Below, piece by piece: positions 16,363 through 27,290 of a stretch of 64,000 nucleotides of DNA. The stretch comes from Cupriavidus sp. EM10 (GTDB taxonomy: Bacteria > Pseudomonadota > Gammaproteobacteria > Burkholderiales > Burkholderiaceae): positions 310,001-374,000 of the forward strand of contig NZ_CP076060.1 in NCBI RefSeq assembly GCF_018729255.1, in the 5' to 3' direction. The translations under genes and the position numbers were made by a program. The notes under the pieces are model-generated. The model did not search any database. It was not told the origin of the DNA and was given only the letters and a program-made list of their open reading frames with translations. Each line of letters begins with the position of its first letter. The stretch's first letter is position 1.

Positions 16363-17727
16363 ATGTCCCTGTCCGTCATGACCATTGCATCGCCGCGCCT
16401 GTTGCGCCGCCTGGCCGGCGCCGCCTGCGGGGCGGCCGCGCTGCTGGCCGGCACCGTTGCCCAGGCCGCCATTCCCATCGAAAGCTGGACGGCATCCACG
16501 GGCGCCAAGGTGTTCTTCGTGCCCAGCCCGTCGATCCCGATGCTCGACGTCAATATCGACTTCGACGCCGGCAGCCGCTACGACCCGCCCGGCAAGTCCG
16601 GCCTGGCCACGCTGACCGCCGCGCTGCTGGACAAGGGCGCCAACGCGCAGGACGGCCAGCCCGCCCGTAACGAGGCCCAGATCGCCGATGCCTTTGCCGA
16701 TACCGGCGCCGATTTCGGTGGGGCGGCGGGCGGTGATCGCGGCGGCATCGGTCTTCGTACGCTCACGGCCTCGCCGGGACGTGAGCAGTCACTACGTCTG
16801 GCAGGCCAGCTGATCAAGGCGCCGGCCTATCCGGATGCTGTGGTGGCACGCGAAAAGCAGCGGCTGATCACGGCCATCCGCGAGGGCGATACCCGCCCCG
16901 GCGTGATCGCCGACAAGACGCTGTCGAAGGCCATCTACCCGACGCATCCCTATGGCGTTTCGGCCACGCCGGAGTCGGTCGGTTCGATCACGCGCGATGA
17001 CCTGCTCAAGTTCTGGCGCGACAACTACACGGCCAGGCGCGCGGTGGTGACGCTGATCGGCGCCATCGACCGCAAGCAGGCCGAGCAGATCGCCGAGGAC
17101 ATGACCCGTGGCCTGCCCGAGGGCACCGCGGCGCCGAAGCTGCCCGACGTGCAGATGACGATTCCGGCCAGCGAGAAGCGTATTCCGCACCCGGCGCAGC
17201 AGGCCAGCGTGGCCATCGGCGCGCCGTCCATCGCGCGTGGCGATCCCGACTACTTCGCGCTGCTGGTGGGCAACTACGTGCTGGGCGGCGGCGGTTTCAG
17301 CTCGCGGCTGACCGACCAGGTGCGCGAGAAGCGCGGGCTTACCTACGGCGTGGACAGCTATTTCGCGCCGTCCAAGCAGCCGGGGCCGTTCAGCATCACG
17401 CTGCAGACCAAGAAGGAAAACACCAACGAGGCGCTGGGCCTGGTGCGCCAGATCCTGTCCCAATACGTGGCGCAGGGTCCCACCGATGCCGAGCTGAAGG
17501 CGGCCAAGGACAACCTCGTCAATGGCTTCCCGCTGCGCATCGACAGCAACCGGAAGCTGCTGACCAATGTGGCCAACATCGGCTGGTACGGCCTGCCGCT
17601 GGACTACCTCGATACGTGGACCGCGCAGATCAACAAGGTCACGCGCGACCAGGTGCGTGCCGCCTTCCAGCGCCATGTGCAGCCCGACGCCATGGCCACG
17701 GTCATCGTCGGCGGCCCGGAAAAGTGA
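16363..17727 (+). CDS. M16 peptidase-like protein, non-catalytic partner
   Basis: The 454-residue protein has a signal peptide (about residues 12-34, ending VAQAA) and the M16 two-domain fold. At the place of the zinc site it reads KSGLATLTAALLDKGA, with no HxxEH, so it cannot bind catalytic zinc. The C-terminal substrate-binding Arg/Tyr region typical of partner subunits is present (SSRLTDQVREKRGLTYGVDS). AAGGAGAAACA precedes the ATG, and the gene starts 22 bases after the catalytic subunit. The two probably form a heterodimer, by analogy with mitochondrial processing peptidase. Confidence 0.9.
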   Translation: MSLSVMTIASPRLLRRLAGAACGAAALLAGTVAQAAIPIESWTASTGAKVFFVPSPSIPMLDVNIDFDAGSRYDPPGKSGLATLTAALLDKGANAQDGQPARNEAQIADAFADTGADFGGAAGGDRGGIGLRTLTASPGREQSLRLAGQLIKAPAYPDAVVAREKQRLITAIREGDTRPGVIADKTLSKAIYPTHPYGVSATPESVGSITRDDLLKFWRDNYTARRAVVTLIGAIDRKQAEQIAEDMTRGLPEGTAAPKLPDVQMTIPASEKRIPHPAQQASVAIGAPSIARGDPDYFALLVGNYVLGGGGFSSRLTDQVREKRGLTYGVDSYFAPSKQPGPFSITLQTKKENTNEALGLVRQILSQYVAQGPTDAELKAAKDNLVNGFPLRIDSNRKLLTNVANIGWYGLPLDYLDTWTAQINKVTRDQVRAAFQRHVQPDAMATVIVGGPEK

Positions 17728-17800
17728 CCTGAAAGCCTGATCGTGGGGCAGGACACGCCACGGCGCTGTGCCGGCCCGTGTCAGGCTCTACAATCACGGC

Positions 17801-18442
17801 ATGAATCCGCAATCCCGACCTTCGCCCGCACCGCGCGGGCGAACTTCTTCGTCCCGCCAGCCCCGCCAGACGCCGGCCCAGGTGCGCATCATCGGCGGCC
17901 GCTGGAAACGTTCGCTGCTGCCGGTGCTGGAAGCCGAAGGGCTGCGCCCCACGCCGGATCGCGTCCGGGAAACCCTGTTCAACTGGCTGGGCCAGGACCT
18001 GGCCGGCATGGTTTGCCTGGACCTGTTTGCCGGATCGGGCGCGCTGGGTTTCGAAGCCGCATCGCGCGGTGCGGCGGCGGTGACGATGGTAGAGGCCAAT
18101 CCGCGCGTGGCCAGGCAACTGCGCGACAACCAGTACAAGCTAGACGCCGCGCACGTGCGGATCGTCCAGGCCGACGCCTTCGCCGCCGCAGCGCAGATGC
18201 CGGCCAGCAGCTTCGACGTGGTGTTCCTGGATCCGCCGTTCGCCGAGGACTGGATCGGCCCCGCGCTGGAGCACGCGGCGCGGCTGACCCGCCCGGGCGG
18301 CGTGGTCTATGTCGAATCTGACAAGGCGCTGATTGGAGCCGATGCGCCGGTGCCGGCGTCGCTGGAAATCATTCGCCAGGCACGCGCCGGCGCGGTGCAT
18401 TTCCACCTGCTTCAGCATCGTCCCGGCAACGGGGCAGACTAG
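17801..18442 (+). CDS. rsmD: 16S rRNA (guanine966-N2)-methyltransferase RsmD
   Basis: RsmD methylates G966 of 16S rRNA during small-subunit assembly. Starting at MNPQSRPSP gives about 213 residues. The basic, serine-rich N-terminus leads into VRIIGGRWKRSLLPV and the family region LRPTPDRVRETLFNWL. SAM-binding motif I is DLFAGSGALGFEA, and the catalytic DPPF is near residue 145. It precedes coaD, the usual pairing in many Proteobacteria. Confidence 0.94.
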   Translation: MNPQSRPSPAPRGRTSSSRQPRQTPAQVRIIGGRWKRSLLPVLEAEGLRPTPDRVRETLFNWLGQDLAGMVCLDLFAGSGALGFEAASRGAAAVTMVEANPRVARQLRDNQYKLDAAHVRIVQADAFAAAAQMPASSFDVVFLDPPFAEDWIGPALEHAARLTRPGGVVYVESDKALIGADAPVPASLEIIRQARAGAVHFHLLQHRPGNGAD

Positions 18443-18680
18443 GGGATCGCGTACCGCCGCGCCGGGCCGGTCATATGACGACTGCCAGGCGGCATGCCGC
18501 GCCGGGCAAGCGTTTGCGGGCTGCTGCAATGCGGCAAAAAGGCAGCCGGGCGGACTTCCAAAAGCTGCGTTTGGGGTTACACTACGCCGCTGTTGTTTGT
18601 CCAACGCCCGTCACGCAGGCAGTATTCGACAGCGGCCCCGGCATCGCGGGCCGGCAACGGGCAGCCCCAAAGGAGGAAAC

Positions 18681-19165
<485 letters not shown>

Positions 19166-19231
19166 AATACGGTCTTCGATTCCGCCGACGTGGCCAGTCC
19201 GGGCGCGGGCGGGTCGCTGGAAGGAACCATC

Positions 19232-19492
19232 ATGGCGCTACTGATCACCGACGACTGCATCAATTGCGACGTTTGTGAACCCGAGTGCCCGAACGAAGCC
19301 ATCTCGATGGGGCCCGAAATCTATGAGATCGACCCCAACAAGTGCACCGAGTGCGTCGGTCACTTCGACGAACCGCAATGCCAGCAGGTATGCCCTGTGG
19401 CCTGCATTCCGAAGGACCCGAACCGCATCGAATCGCACGAGGTGCTGATGCAACGCTACCGGCTGCTGACCGCGGCCAAGCACGTGGCCTGA
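19232..19492 (+). CDS. 2[4Fe-4S] ferredoxin, YfhL type
   Basis: A small electron carrier of 86 residues starting MALLITDDCI. The first cluster motif is CINCDVCEPECPNEAI (C-x2-C-x2-C-x3-CP). The second is CTECVGHFDEPQCQQVCPVA, with the eight-residue insertion between cysteines typical of the Alvin/YfhL ferredoxins. GGAAGGAA lies just before the ATG. It follows coaD by 66 bases, as in related genomes. Its redox partner is not known from context. Confidence 0.93.
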   Translation: MALLITDDCINCDVCEPECPNEAISMGPEIYEIDPNKCTECVGHFDEPQCQQVCPVACIPKDPNRIESHEVLMQRYRLLTAAKHVA

Positions 19493-19562
19493 GCCGGAGG
19501 CACATCCGGCCACTTCGTTCCGGCCCCACAAAGCAAAACGCAGCAAAACAACGCAGCAACGA

Positions 19563-19600
19563 AAAACCCCGCGCGACCGCAAGGCCGGCGGGGTTTTTTT
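19563..19600 (+). terminator. Intrinsic terminator between the ferredoxin gene and pth
   Basis: AACCCCGC pairs with GCGGGGTT, followed by seven T. It lies between convergent genes. Confidence 0.88.
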
Positions 19601-19628
19601 CATGGCTGAACGGCAGCCAGCGGGCGGC

Positions 19629-20225
19629 TCAGCGCCCCGTGTGCAGTTCCATCATCGCGCGCTCGCTCTCGCCGCGCGCCAGCATGCCCAGCGGACCCAT
19701 GCAGCGGTCGATCGCTTCGTCGATATCCTGCTGCTCTTCCTTGCGTGGCGGTTTCAGCACGAAATTGACCACGTCCTCGCGGCCGCCGGCGGAACCGCCC
19801 GGGGTGTTGCGCGGATGGCCCACGCCGATGCGGAGGCGCCAGTAGTCCTGCGTGGTCAGGTGGGCGGAGATGTCCTTCAGGCCATTGTGGCCACCGGAGC
19901 CGCCGCCGCGCTTGAGCTTGACCGAGCCGGCCGGCAGGTCCATCTCGTCGTGCGCGACCAGGATCTCGTCGGGCAGGATCTTGTAGAAGCGCGCCAGCGA
20001 CACCACCGACAGGCCCGAGCGGTTCATGAACGTGGATGGCTTGAGCAGCCAGATGTCCTGGTCCCACAGGCGCGCGCGGCCAGCCAGGCCGTGGAAGCGG
20101 CCTTCCACGCGCAGGGTGGTGCTGCCCATGCGGGCGAGCTGGTCGACCAGCCAGAAACCGGCGTTGTGGCGGGTGGCCTCGTATTCCGCCCCGGGGTTGC
20201 CGAGGCCGACGATGAGCTTGATCAT
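19629..20225 (-). CDS. pth: Peptidyl-tRNA hydrolase
   Basis: Pth releases tRNA from peptidyl-tRNA that has dropped off the ribosome. The 198 residues show the signature MIKLIVGLGNPGAEYEATRH with the catalytic His in TRHNAGFWLVD, Asn in KPSTFMNRSG, and the AHDEMDLPAGSVKLKRGGG-like segment (HDEMDLPAG, then GGSGGHNGLKDI). All active-site residues are present. It is the last gene of the prs-rplY-pth run, but a terminator separates it from rplY. Confidence 0.96.
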   Translation of the reverse strand: MIKLIVGLGNPGAEYEATRHNAGFWLVDQLARMGSTTLRVEGRFHGLAGRARLWDQDIWLLKPSTFMNRSGLSVVSLARFYKILPDEILVAHDEMDLPAGSVKLKRGGGSGGHNGLKDISAHLTTQDYWRLRIGVGHPRNTPGGSAGGREDVVNFVLKPPRKEEQQDIDEAIDRCMGPLGMLARGESERAMMELHTGR

Positions 20226-20277
20226 GGGCTGAAGAAAGCGAAAAAGCAGGCGTGAAGGATACGCGAAAACGGCGTAC

Positions 20278-20304
20278 GAAAAAAACCGCCGGCGAACCGG
20301 CGGT
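20278..20304 (-). terminator. Intrinsic terminator after rplY
   Basis: ACCGCCGG / CCGGCGGT with a four-base loop, then a run of T on the minus strand. It sits between rplY and pth, so pth depends on read-through or its own promoter. Confidence 0.85.
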
Positions 20305-20326
20305 CTTTTCGTAAAGCGCGGGCAGC

Positions 20327-20938
20327 TTAGGCAGCCGGCGTTTCGCCTTCGCCTTCAGAGGCTGCGGCCGCCTGGGCACCAGCCGGCAGCGAGATGCTGG
20401 CCACGGCCGGGTTGTCGTCGCCGTGGGTGATGGCGGTCACGCCCTTCGGCAGCTTCAGGTCCGACAGGTGCAGGGTCTGGTTCAGTTCCACTGCGGCCAG
20501 GTCCACTTCGATGAACTCGGGCAGGTCGGCCGGCAGGCACGACACTTCCAGGTCGTTCAGGATGTGGTTCACGATGCCGTGGCCCAGCTTCACGCCAGGA
20601 GCGGTTTCCTGGTTCATGAAGTGCAGGGGCACCTTGACGTGGATCTTTTCGGTGGCCGACACGCGCTGGAAATCAACGTGCAGAACCATCGGCTTGAACG
20701 GGTGCATCTGGAATGCGCGCAGCAGGGCCTTTTCAGCCTTGCCAGCCACTTCCAGGTCCAGGATCGACGAGTGGAACGCTTCCTTCTTCAGGGCGTGCCA
20801 CAGGGCGTTGTGATCCAGTTCGATCATCTTCGGCTCGGCGGCGCCGCCGTAGATGATGCCGGGGGTCTTGCCCGAATTGCGCAGGCGGCGGCTCGCACCC
20901 GTTCCCTGTACGCTACGCTCGAAAGCGACTACTTTCAT
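20327..20938 (-). CDS. rplY: Ribosomal protein L25, general stress protein CTC form
   Basis: It binds 5S rRNA in the large subunit. I start at ATG 20938 after TGGAG, giving 203 residues. The N-terminal L25 domain ([20 protein letters not shown], then IYGG) is followed by the C-terminal TL5/CTC beta domain ([31 protein letters not shown]). This long two-domain form is usual outside the enterics. The tail is Ala/Glu-rich. It lies between prs and pth, the common arrangement. Confidence 0.95.
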   Translation of the reverse strand: MKVVAFERSVQGTGASRRLRNSGKTPGIIYGGAAEPKMIELDHNALWHALKKEAFHSSILDLEVAGKAEKALLRAFQMHPFKPMVLHVDFQRVSATEKIHVKVPLHFMNQETAPGVKLGHGIVNHILNDLEVSCLPADLPEFIEVDLAAVELNQTLHLSDLKLPKGVTAITHGDDNPAVASISLPAGAQAAAASEGEGETPAA

Positions 20939-21125
20939 GTTCAACTCCAGATGTGAAGAAGGCTGTCCGCGACCAGACAGCCTCGACTGACGATACAGCA
21001 TTCAAACCGTACCGCATGAATCGCATTGGCCACCCTGAGGCGGCCAATGCGGTAAACCCAAAATTCTAGCAGGCTTTTGCCGATCCTGCGCCGTATACCG
21101 GATACCGGATCAGCCCATCAGCCGA

Positions 21126-22079
21126 TCAGTGGTCGGCAAACAGCGACATGATCGAGTCGCCCTTGACGATCCGGGTAAAGGTCTCGGCCAGCAGCGGGGC
21201 GGTTGAAACCTGGCGGATCTTGCCGGACTGGCGTGCTTCGTCGGACAGCGGGATCGTGTCGCAGACCACCACTTCGTCCAGTTCCGAAGCCGCGATGCGG
21301 GCAGCGGCACCGCCCGACAGCACCGGGTGCGTGCAGTACGCGAACACCTTCAGCGCGCCACGCTCCTTCAGCACCTGGGCAGCCTTGCACAGCGTGCCGC
21401 CGGTATCGATCATGTCATCCATGATCACGCAGTTGCGGCCGGCGACTTCACCGATGATGTTCATCACCTCGGACACGTTGGCCTTGGGACGACGCTTGTC
21501 GATGATGGCCAGGTCGCAGTCCAGCTGCTTGGCCAGCGCACGGGCGCGCACCACGCCGCCAACATCCGGCGACACTACCAGCAGGTCGCCGTAGTTCTTC
21601 TCGCGCAGGTCGCCCAGCAGAACCGGCGAAGCGTAGATGTTGTCGACGGGGATATCGAAGAAGCCCTGGATCTGGTCGGCGTGCAGGTCCATCGTCAGGA
21701 CGCGCTCCACACCGGCAACTTCCAGCATGTTGGCCACGATCTTGGCCGAGATGGCGACGCGGGCGGAACGCGGACGGCGATCCTGGCGCGCATAGCCAAA
21801 GTAAGGCATGGCGGCGGTGATGCTGCGTGCCGAGGCGCGCTTGAGCGCATCGACCATCACCATCAGTTCCATCAGGTTGTCGTTGGTCGGCGCGCAGGTG
21901 GACTGCAGCACGATGACGTGCTTGCCGCGAACGTTTTCCTGGATTTCTACCTGGACTTCACCGTCGGAGAAACGGCCGACCAGAGCTTTGCCCAGCGGAA
22001 TGCCGAGGTGCTGTACGACAGCCTCCGCGAGTTTAGGGTTGGCATTGCCGGTAAATACCATCAAGCCTTCGACGCTCAT
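21126..22079 (-). CDS. prs: Ribose-phosphate pyrophosphokinase
   Basis: Prs makes PRPP from ribose 5-phosphate and ATP for nucleotide, His and Trp synthesis. Starting at [20 protein letters not shown] gives 317 residues. The ATP-binding region [20 protein letters not shown], the loop [19 protein letters not shown] and the PRPP signature [17 protein letters not shown] are intact. It follows tRNA-Gln by 94 bases on the same strand and is probably read from the same upstream transcript. Confidence 0.97.
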   Translation of the reverse strand: MSVEGLMVFTGNANPKLAEAVVQHLGIPLGKALVGRFSDGEVQVEIQENVRGKHVIVLQSTCAPTNDNLMELMVMVDALKRASARSITAAMPYFGYARQDRRPRSARVAISAKIVANMLEVAGVERVLTMDLHADQIQGFFDIPVDNIYASPVLLGDLREKNYGDLLVVSPDVGGVVRARALAKQLDCDLAIIDKRRPKANVSEVMNIIGEVAGRNCVIMDDMIDTGGTLCKAAQVLKERGALKVFAYCTHPVLSGGAAARIAASELDEVVVCDTIPLSDEARQSGKIRQVSTAPLLAETFTRIVKGDSIMSLFADH

Positions 22080-22173
22080 TCGGGGCACCTGTCTTGCTGC
22101 TGGGGGAGCTTTGCGCCACCGGCCAGCGCCGGTAGCGTTATCTGCATGTCCGTTTGGACACTATAGGAAGTAA

Positions 22174-22250
22174 TGGCAGGGGAAGAAGGATTCGAACCTT
22201 CGAATGCCGGAATCAAAATCCGGTGCCTTGACCAACTTGGCGACTCCCCT
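22174..22250 (-). tRNA. tRNA-Gln (anticodon TTG)
   Basis: The minus strand folds as a 77-base cloverleaf with encoded CCA. The acceptor AGGGGAG pairs with TTCCCCT, the anticodon arm is CCGGA-TTTTGAT-TCCGG with anticodon TTG, and the T arm has GGTTCGAATCC. It lies between ispE and prs, a conserved position in this group. Confidence 0.97.
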
Positions 22251-22315
22251 ACACAACCTTTAACGTCTGTCGCCGAACCGAACTTTACTTCAGTACTTCG
22301 CCAAACGAAAACCTG

Positions 22316-23206
22316 CTATGCGAACGTTGCGAGCGGGTGGTGAGACAAACTTTTCACACACCTGCCATCCCAATCGGACGGCAACCTTTCCATCACCTCC
22401 TGCGCATCCTGCTCGCTTTCGAAACGGGCAAACACACAGGCTCCGGAACCGGTCATCCTTGCATGCGGACTGTATTGTCTCAGCCATTCAAGGGCTCGGG
22501 CAACTTCGCCGAATTTCGCTGTTGCTATCGCTTGCAAGTCGTTGCGACCGAAAGCGAATTTGTTTGTGCAAGCAGCGAAGTCCGCAACTATAGAGATAGG
22601 GGAATCCCTTGTCAAGCGTTCGTCCGAAAAAATTGCTGCAGTCGGTACATGCTGGCGCGGATGGATGATCACGAACCAGCTGTCGGGCAGGTCCACGGGC
22701 GTCAGTTCCTCGCCCACGCCCTCGGCAAAGGCGTTCTGGCCGAACACGAACACCGGCACGTCGGCGCCCAGGGCCAGCCCGATGCGCATCAGTTCTTCGC
22801 GCGGCACGCCGGCGCCCCACAGGTGATTCAGCGCCAGCAGCGTGGTGGCCGCGTCGGACGACCCGCCGCCGATTCCGCCGCCCATCGGCAGGATCTTGTC
22901 GATGGCGATGTCTGCGCCGAACCGTGTGCCGCAGGCCTGCTGCAGGGCGCGCGCCGCGCGCACCACGAGGTCGGTGTCGGCGGGCACGCCGGGGATGTCG
23001 GTGACACGCGCAATCACGCCGTCGTCGCGGCGCCGAAAGTGCAGGGTGTCCGACCAGTCGATCAGCTGGAACACCGTCTGCAGCGTGTGGTAGCCGTCAG
23101 GGCGGCGGCCCGTCACATGCAAAAACAGGTTGAGCTTGGCCGGCGCGGGGCAGTTGCGCAGTTCGGCAGGCGGCAGGGCGGTGCCTGCGGTCGTGGCTTG
23201 CGTCAT
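22316..23206 (-). CDS. ispE: 4-diphosphocytidyl-2-C-methyl-D-erythritol kinase
   Basis: IspE phosphorylates CDP-ME in the non-mevalonate isoprenoid pathway. The 296-residue GHMP kinase begins with the substrate segment [20 protein letters not shown], has the ATP-binding loop [20 protein letters not shown] near residue 110, and closes with the GHMP C-terminal motif [14 protein letters not shown]. It overlaps the lolB stop by four bases, so the two are translationally coupled. Confidence 0.96.
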   Translation of the reverse strand: MTQATTAGTALPPAELRNCPAPAKLNLFLHVTGRRPDGYHTLQTVFQLIDWSDTLHFRRRDDGVIARVTDIPGVPADTDLVVRAARALQQACGTRFGADIAIDKILPMGGGIGGGSSDAATTLLALNHLWGAGVPREELMRIGLALGADVPVFVFGQNAFAEGVGEELTPVDLPDSWFVIIHPRQHVPTAAIFSDERLTRDSPISIVADFAACTNKFAFGRNDLQAIATAKFGEVARALEWLRQYSPHARMTGSGACVFARFESEQDAQEVMERLPSDWDGRCVKSLSHHPLATFA

Positions 23207-23835
23207 TGTTCGGATTTGGGGTCGATCACCAGCCGCACGGACAGCGGTGCGTCGTTGCCGTCGCGCGCCATGTCGATGCGGCGCGGCTGGGCGGATTGGG
23301 CCGATTGGGCGGAAGGGGTGACGGTGCCTTCGGGCGTTTCCTGCCAGGCCACGTAGCGTACGGTCCAGCCATTCTGCCTGAGCGTGTCGGGCCGGCCGCT
23401 GGGGTCACGCGTGACGCTCGCCGGCGCGCCCGGCGCGGGCCGCGCATGCAGCCAGTCGCGCATGCCGGACACCGGCAGCGAAAAGCCCAGCGCCTGCTCC
23501 ATCAGGCTGTCCACCTCGGGGGCATTGCGCGGCTTTTCGTTGGGCAGGTCGAGCGTGGCGCCGGACGGCGTGCTGGTGACCACGGCCAGCGTCTGCCCCA
23601 GCGGCGAGATCAGGTCCAGCCGGACGTTGCGGCCCTGTTCCTGCCAGCGGAAGCTGCCTTGCACGCCTTCGCTGCGGCCATAGCGCGTGTAGTTGGCGGC
23701 AAAGCGGCCGGTGTACTGCTCGCTGCGGGCCGACTCGCCGGCGTCGAAACTGCGGGATGGCGTGATGGTGCTGCACGCGGCAAGCCAGAGCGGGGCGGCC
23801 ACGCAGAGCAGGGCCAGGCGTCGGGATCGGAGCAT
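23203..23835 (-). CDS. lolB: Outer-membrane lipoprotein receptor LolB
   Basis: LolB accepts lipoproteins from periplasmic LolA and inserts them in the outer membrane. The 210-residue protein is itself a lipoprotein (lipobox WLAAC, Cys about residue 21). It has the LolB domain pattern: [36 protein letters not shown] near 85 and the [17 protein letters not shown] region near 130. Position before ispE is the standard one. A Ser/Gln repeat (SAQSAQSAQ) sits near the end. Confidence 0.9.
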   Translation of the reverse strand: MLRSRRLALLCVAAPLWLAACSTITPSRSFDAGESARSEQYTGRFAANYTRYGRSEGVQGSFRWQEQGRNVRLDLISPLGQTLAVVTSTPSGATLDLPNEKPRNAPEVDSLMEQALGFSLPVSGMRDWLHARPAPGAPASVTRDPSGRPDTLRQNGWTVRYVAWQETPEGTVTPSAQSAQSAQPRRIDMARDGNDAPLSVRLVIDPKSEQ

Positions 23836-23951
23836 GTGCGAGTTCGCGGATGGTTGGCGGATGGTTATCGGAAGTTGGGCGATGTTCGGTGCCCAGAAAG
23901 CAGCGCCCGGGCACGAGGGCCCGGGCGGTTAGGCATGGTACGCCATGCCCT

Positions 23952-25772
23952 CTATTTGGACAGCGACACGCTCTGGTTGTAGCGGCGCAAGGTGTCGACC
24001 AGCGTGGGGTTCTCGGGCTCCACCTTGGCCGCCTCGGTCCACGTCTTGCGCGCTTCGTCGTGCTGGCCCAGTTGCCAGAGTACCTCGCCCAGGTGCGCGC
24101 CGATCTCGGCTTCGGGCGCCTTGCTGTAGGCGGTCTTCAGCAGGTCGGCGGCGGGCTGCAGTTCGCCCTGGCGATACTTCACCCATGCCAGGCTGTCCAT
24201 GATGTACGGATCGTCCGGACCCAGTTCCGACGCACGCTCCAGCAGCTTGCGCGCCTCGGGCAGGCGTTCGTTGCGGTCGGCCAGCGAATAGCCCAGCGCG
24301 TTGTAGCCCTGCTTCTGCTCGGGCTGCAGTGCGATGACCTTGCGCAGCCCCGTTTCCATGCTGTCGTAGCGCTTTTCGCGCTCGTCGAGCATGGCCAGTT
24401 CATAGAGCCAGTCGGCGTTGTCGGGCTCCACCTTCACGCGTTCGTTCAGCACCTTGCGGGCGCGGTCGTACGCCTTGACTTCGAGCAGCGATCCCACTTC
24501 GGCCTGACGGATCGCGGTCATGCGCTGGCTGCGCTGCAGCGGATCGGAAATGTCCTCGGCATCCGACAGCAGGTCGCCGAACACGGCCTGCGCATCGTCG
24601 AGCTTGCCCATGCGCGCCAGCAGCTGGCCGCGCTTGGCCTGCGCCGCCGTGGCCAGGCGGGCGTCCTCGATCTTGTCCAGCCAGCCGATGGCCGCCGCGT
24701 AGTCCTTCTTTTCCTCGGCGATCTGGGCCAGGTACTGGTACGCGACGTCGGGATTGGCGGCCGGAGACTTCTCGGCCATCTGCAGGTATTCCTTCAGATA
24801 GCGTTCGGCTTCGTCGTAGCCGCGCGCCTGCAGGCTGGTCAGGCCCAGCGCCAGCGGCACGCGCGGATCGTTGGGCGCCACCTTGCGCAGCACCTCGAAT
24901 TCGGCGCGCGCGGCTTCCATGTCGTTCTTCTGCAGATACAGGCGCGCCAGCGTGATGTGACCGTTGACCGACGACGGCGACTTGGCCAGGAACCGCTTGA
25001 GCACGTCGATCGACTTGTCGGTGGCCGACTCGGCCAGCAGTTCGGCCGACATCAGCGCGGCGGGCTCCAGGTCGGGCTTGATGCGCAGCGCCTGGTCCAG
25101 CTCGGCCAGCGCGCCGGCGTTGTCGCCCGAGGCTTCGCGCGCCCGCGCCAGCGCCAGGTGCGTTTCGGCCAGCTTGGAATCATTGGCGGTGATGCGCTGG
25201 AGCACTCCCACCGCGCCGGCCGGGTCGCTGGTGCGCGCCATCTGCTGCTGCAGCAGCAGAATCGCATCGCCACGATGGTTGGCCGGGGCCGCGGCCAGCT
25301 GCTGGACCAGCAGCGGCTCGGCGTCTTCCCAGCGGCCGTTCAGCACCAGCAGTGTCGACAGGACCTGCCGGGCGGCGGGCGACTTCGGTGCCAGCTCGGC
25401 CCACAGCCGTGCACTGTCGAGTGCCTGCTGCGCGACGCGCGCATTGAACGCGATTTCCGTGGCCCGTTGCGCCATGCGCGGGTCGCGCGTGTCGCGGGCC
25501 AGATCCATGTAGGTGCGATAGGCCGGCCCCACCAGCCCGCGCTGCAGCGAGATCTCGGCCGCCAGCACGCGATAGAGGATATCGGGCGACAGCGCGACAT
25601 TCGGCAGCGGAGTGCGCGCCGCCTTGGCGGCGCCTGACGGCGCAGGCACTTCGATGACTTCGTCATCGTCCTGCGCGACCGTTGCCGGGGCGGCGTGGGC
25701 CAGCGAAGCGAATGCCAGGCACGCGGCCACGCCCAGGGCGCGCGCATGGCGACGGAAACGGAATGTGTTCAT
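23952..25772 (-). CDS. Exported tetratricopeptide-repeat protein
   Basis: The start MNTFRFRRHARALG at 25772 gives 606 residues with a signal peptide ending near SLAHA. The mature part is helix-turn-helix repeats, with TPR-like units such as AETHLALARAREASGDNAGA (near residue 210), VNGHITLARLYLQKNDMEAA (near 270), DRNERLPEARKLLERASELG and the final LGEVLWQLGQHDEARKTW. It heads the lolB-ispE run, and the whole string may be one envelope-related transcript. It probably acts as a periplasmic or outer-membrane scaffold; no partner is visible. An ATG 21 bases upstream is a possible alternative start. Confidence 0.88.
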   Translation of the reverse strand: MNTFRFRRHARALGVAACLAFASLAHAAPATVAQDDDEVIEVPAPSGAAKAARTPLPNVALSPDILYRVLAAEISLQRGLVGPAYRTYMDLARDTRDPRMAQRATEIAFNARVAQQALDSARLWAELAPKSPAARQVLSTLLVLNGRWEDAEPLLVQQLAAAPANHRGDAILLLQQQMARTSDPAGAVGVLQRITANDSKLAETHLALARAREASGDNAGALAELDQALRIKPDLEPAALMSAELLAESATDKSIDVLKRFLAKSPSSVNGHITLARLYLQKNDMEAARAEFEVLRKVAPNDPRVPLALGLTSLQARGYDEAERYLKEYLQMAEKSPAANPDVAYQYLAQIAEEKKDYAAAIGWLDKIEDARLATAAQAKRGQLLARMGKLDDAQAVFGDLLSDAEDISDPLQRSQRMTAIRQAEVGSLLEVKAYDRARKVLNERVKVEPDNADWLYELAMLDEREKRYDSMETGLRKVIALQPEQKQGYNALGYSLADRNERLPEARKLLERASELGPDDPYIMDSLAWVKYRQGELQPAADLLKTAYSKAPEAEIGAHLGEVLWQLGQHDEARKTWTEAAKVEPENPTLVDTLRRYNQSVSLSK

Positions 25773-26045
25773 GGGGATGGCTTCCGGGCGCATGGCCTGA
25801 GAGGGCAAGATCTTGTCCGGCATGAAATCAAAGCTCCGGCGCACGGGGCGTGGGAATGGATTGGGGCATTGTAGCCTGCCGCTACAATGCGCTGCTTGCC
25901 TCGCGGGGCGCTTACGTATGGGAACCCGCACAATGGTGGACCGCCGGCAGGGAATTCCCTGCGTCATTGGAGCGTAAAAGCTGCCCATAGGTTCTGCGAG
26001 GTTCAGAAAGCTGGGCCGGATTCCGGCCGGGAGACACAAGGCGTC

Positions 26046-26945
26046 ATGCCAGAACTACCGGAAGTCGAAGTTACGCGGCGTGGATTGCTGCCGCATGTGG
26101 TGGGTCGCCGCATCGTCCAGGTGACCGTGCGTCATCGTGGGCTGCGCTGGCCCGTGGAGCCCGAACTGGAGGCCCGCCTGACCGGCCGGGTGATCGGCCG
26201 CATCGAACGGCGCGGTAAATACCTGCTGCTGGAATGCCTGCCGGCGCCCGCCGGCCCCGGCCCCGGTCCGGGCGACGACGCCCCGGGCTGGCTGCTGGTC
26301 CACCTTGGCATGACCGGCACCCTGCGCGTGTATCCCGATGCGCCGGCGGCCGGCGCACACGACCACCTGGACATCGTGCTGGCGCCCGCCGGCGGCTCCG
26401 GGGATGCGCAGCACAGTGCTCCCACGGTGCTGCGCTTTCGCGACCCGCGCCGCTTCGGGGCGATCATCTGGACGCCGCTGGCGGAAGCGGCGCTGGCCGA
26501 ACACCCGCTGCTGCGGCGGCTCGGGCTGGAGCCATTCGATCCGCGTTTCGACGGCGCCTGGTTCCACAAGCTCACGCGCGGCCGCTCGGTGGCGATCAAG
26601 CAGGCGCTGCTGGCCGGCGAAATCGTCGTCGGCGTCGGCAATATCTATTGCTCGGAAAGCCTGTTCCGGGCGGGCATCCGTCCCACCACGCCAGCCGGCA
26701 AGATCAGCCTGGCGCGCTACGACAAGCTGGCCGCCGCCGTGCGCGAGACGCTGACCGAAGCCATCGCGCGGGGCGGCAGCACGCTGCGCGACTTCGTGGG
26801 CAGCGACGGCAGCAGCGGCTACTTCCAGCTGGACTGCCTGGTCTACGACCGCGCCGGCGAGCCATGTCGTGTTTGCGGCACACCGATCCGGCAGATCGTT
26901 CAGGGCCAGCGTTCCACGTTCTACTGCCCGCATTGCCAGCACTGA
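26046..26945 (+). CDS. mutM: Formamidopyrimidine-DNA glycosylase (Fpg)
   Basis: MutM removes 8-oxoguanine and ring-opened purines. The start [15 protein letters not shown] carries the catalytic Pro and Glu exposed after Met removal; Lys is in RRGKYLLLE. The helix-two-turn-helix ([20 protein letters not shown]) and the C-terminal zinc finger C-x2-C...C-x2-C (CRVCGTPI, then FYCPHCQH) are intact. At 299 residues it is longer than the usual 270 because of two Pro/Gly- and Ala/Gly-rich loops (near residues 75-85 and 110-125). It precedes the GTPase and mutY genes. Confidence 0.96.
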   Translation: MPELPEVEVTRRGLLPHVVGRRIVQVTVRHRGLRWPVEPELEARLTGRVIGRIERRGKYLLLECLPAPAGPGPGPGDDAPGWLLVHLGMTGTLRVYPDAPAAGAHDHLDIVLAPAGGSGDAQHSAPTVLRFRDPRRFGAIIWTPLAEAALAEHPLLRRLGLEPFDPRFDGAWFHKLTRGRSVAIKQALLAGEIVVGVGNIYCSESLFRAGIRPTTPAGKISLARYDKLAAAVRETLTEAIARGGSTLRDFVGSDGSSGYFQLDCLVYDRAGEPCRVCGTPIRQIVQGQRSTFYCPHCQH

Positions 26946-27290
26946 CGCCCGCTGCCAAGCCCGGGAGCGCCGGCCACGAACAGCTTCTGCCAGCGCCGCA
27001 TCGACGATGGCAGTTCCATGTCGACATATTGTGACAATACATTGCCGATGGCTCGGCGCAACACTCCTGGCACAGAACGGCAACAAGGGACGCGAATTCC
27101 ACAAAATGTGTCTGGAAACCTGTATCGTGTGCGCAGTCATAAAAAGTTACAAAAGCTGCCGGATTCGCCCGTTTGAACAGGGGCTCCGGCAGGACGACTG
27201 GCTTCGGGTCCGCGGGTCAACGGACAAGCCTGGCGCCAGTCGTGGTACGCGCCCAAAACCATAAATCCGAGCCGACACAGCGAACCACTC
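26946..27290 (+). other. Intergenic region between mutM and the GTPase gene; no gene seen
   Basis: There is no convincing reading frame. It is less GC-rich than its surroundings and contains ATTGTGACAATACATTG near 27030 and CATAAAAAGTTACAAAAG near 27140, either of which could belong to a promoter. No clear terminator follows mutM. Confidence 0.4.

Noticed and set aside
15466..17727. Apparent 753-residue fusion of two M16 peptidases
   Set aside because: One missing G at 16326-16327 removes the natural stop (APKGLRH, TGA). A ribosome site and signal peptide mark a separate second gene at 16363.
18443..18680. Short open frames between rsmD and coaD
   Set aside because: No ribosome site, no hydrophobic or domain pattern, and they run into coaD; read as non-coding upstream region.
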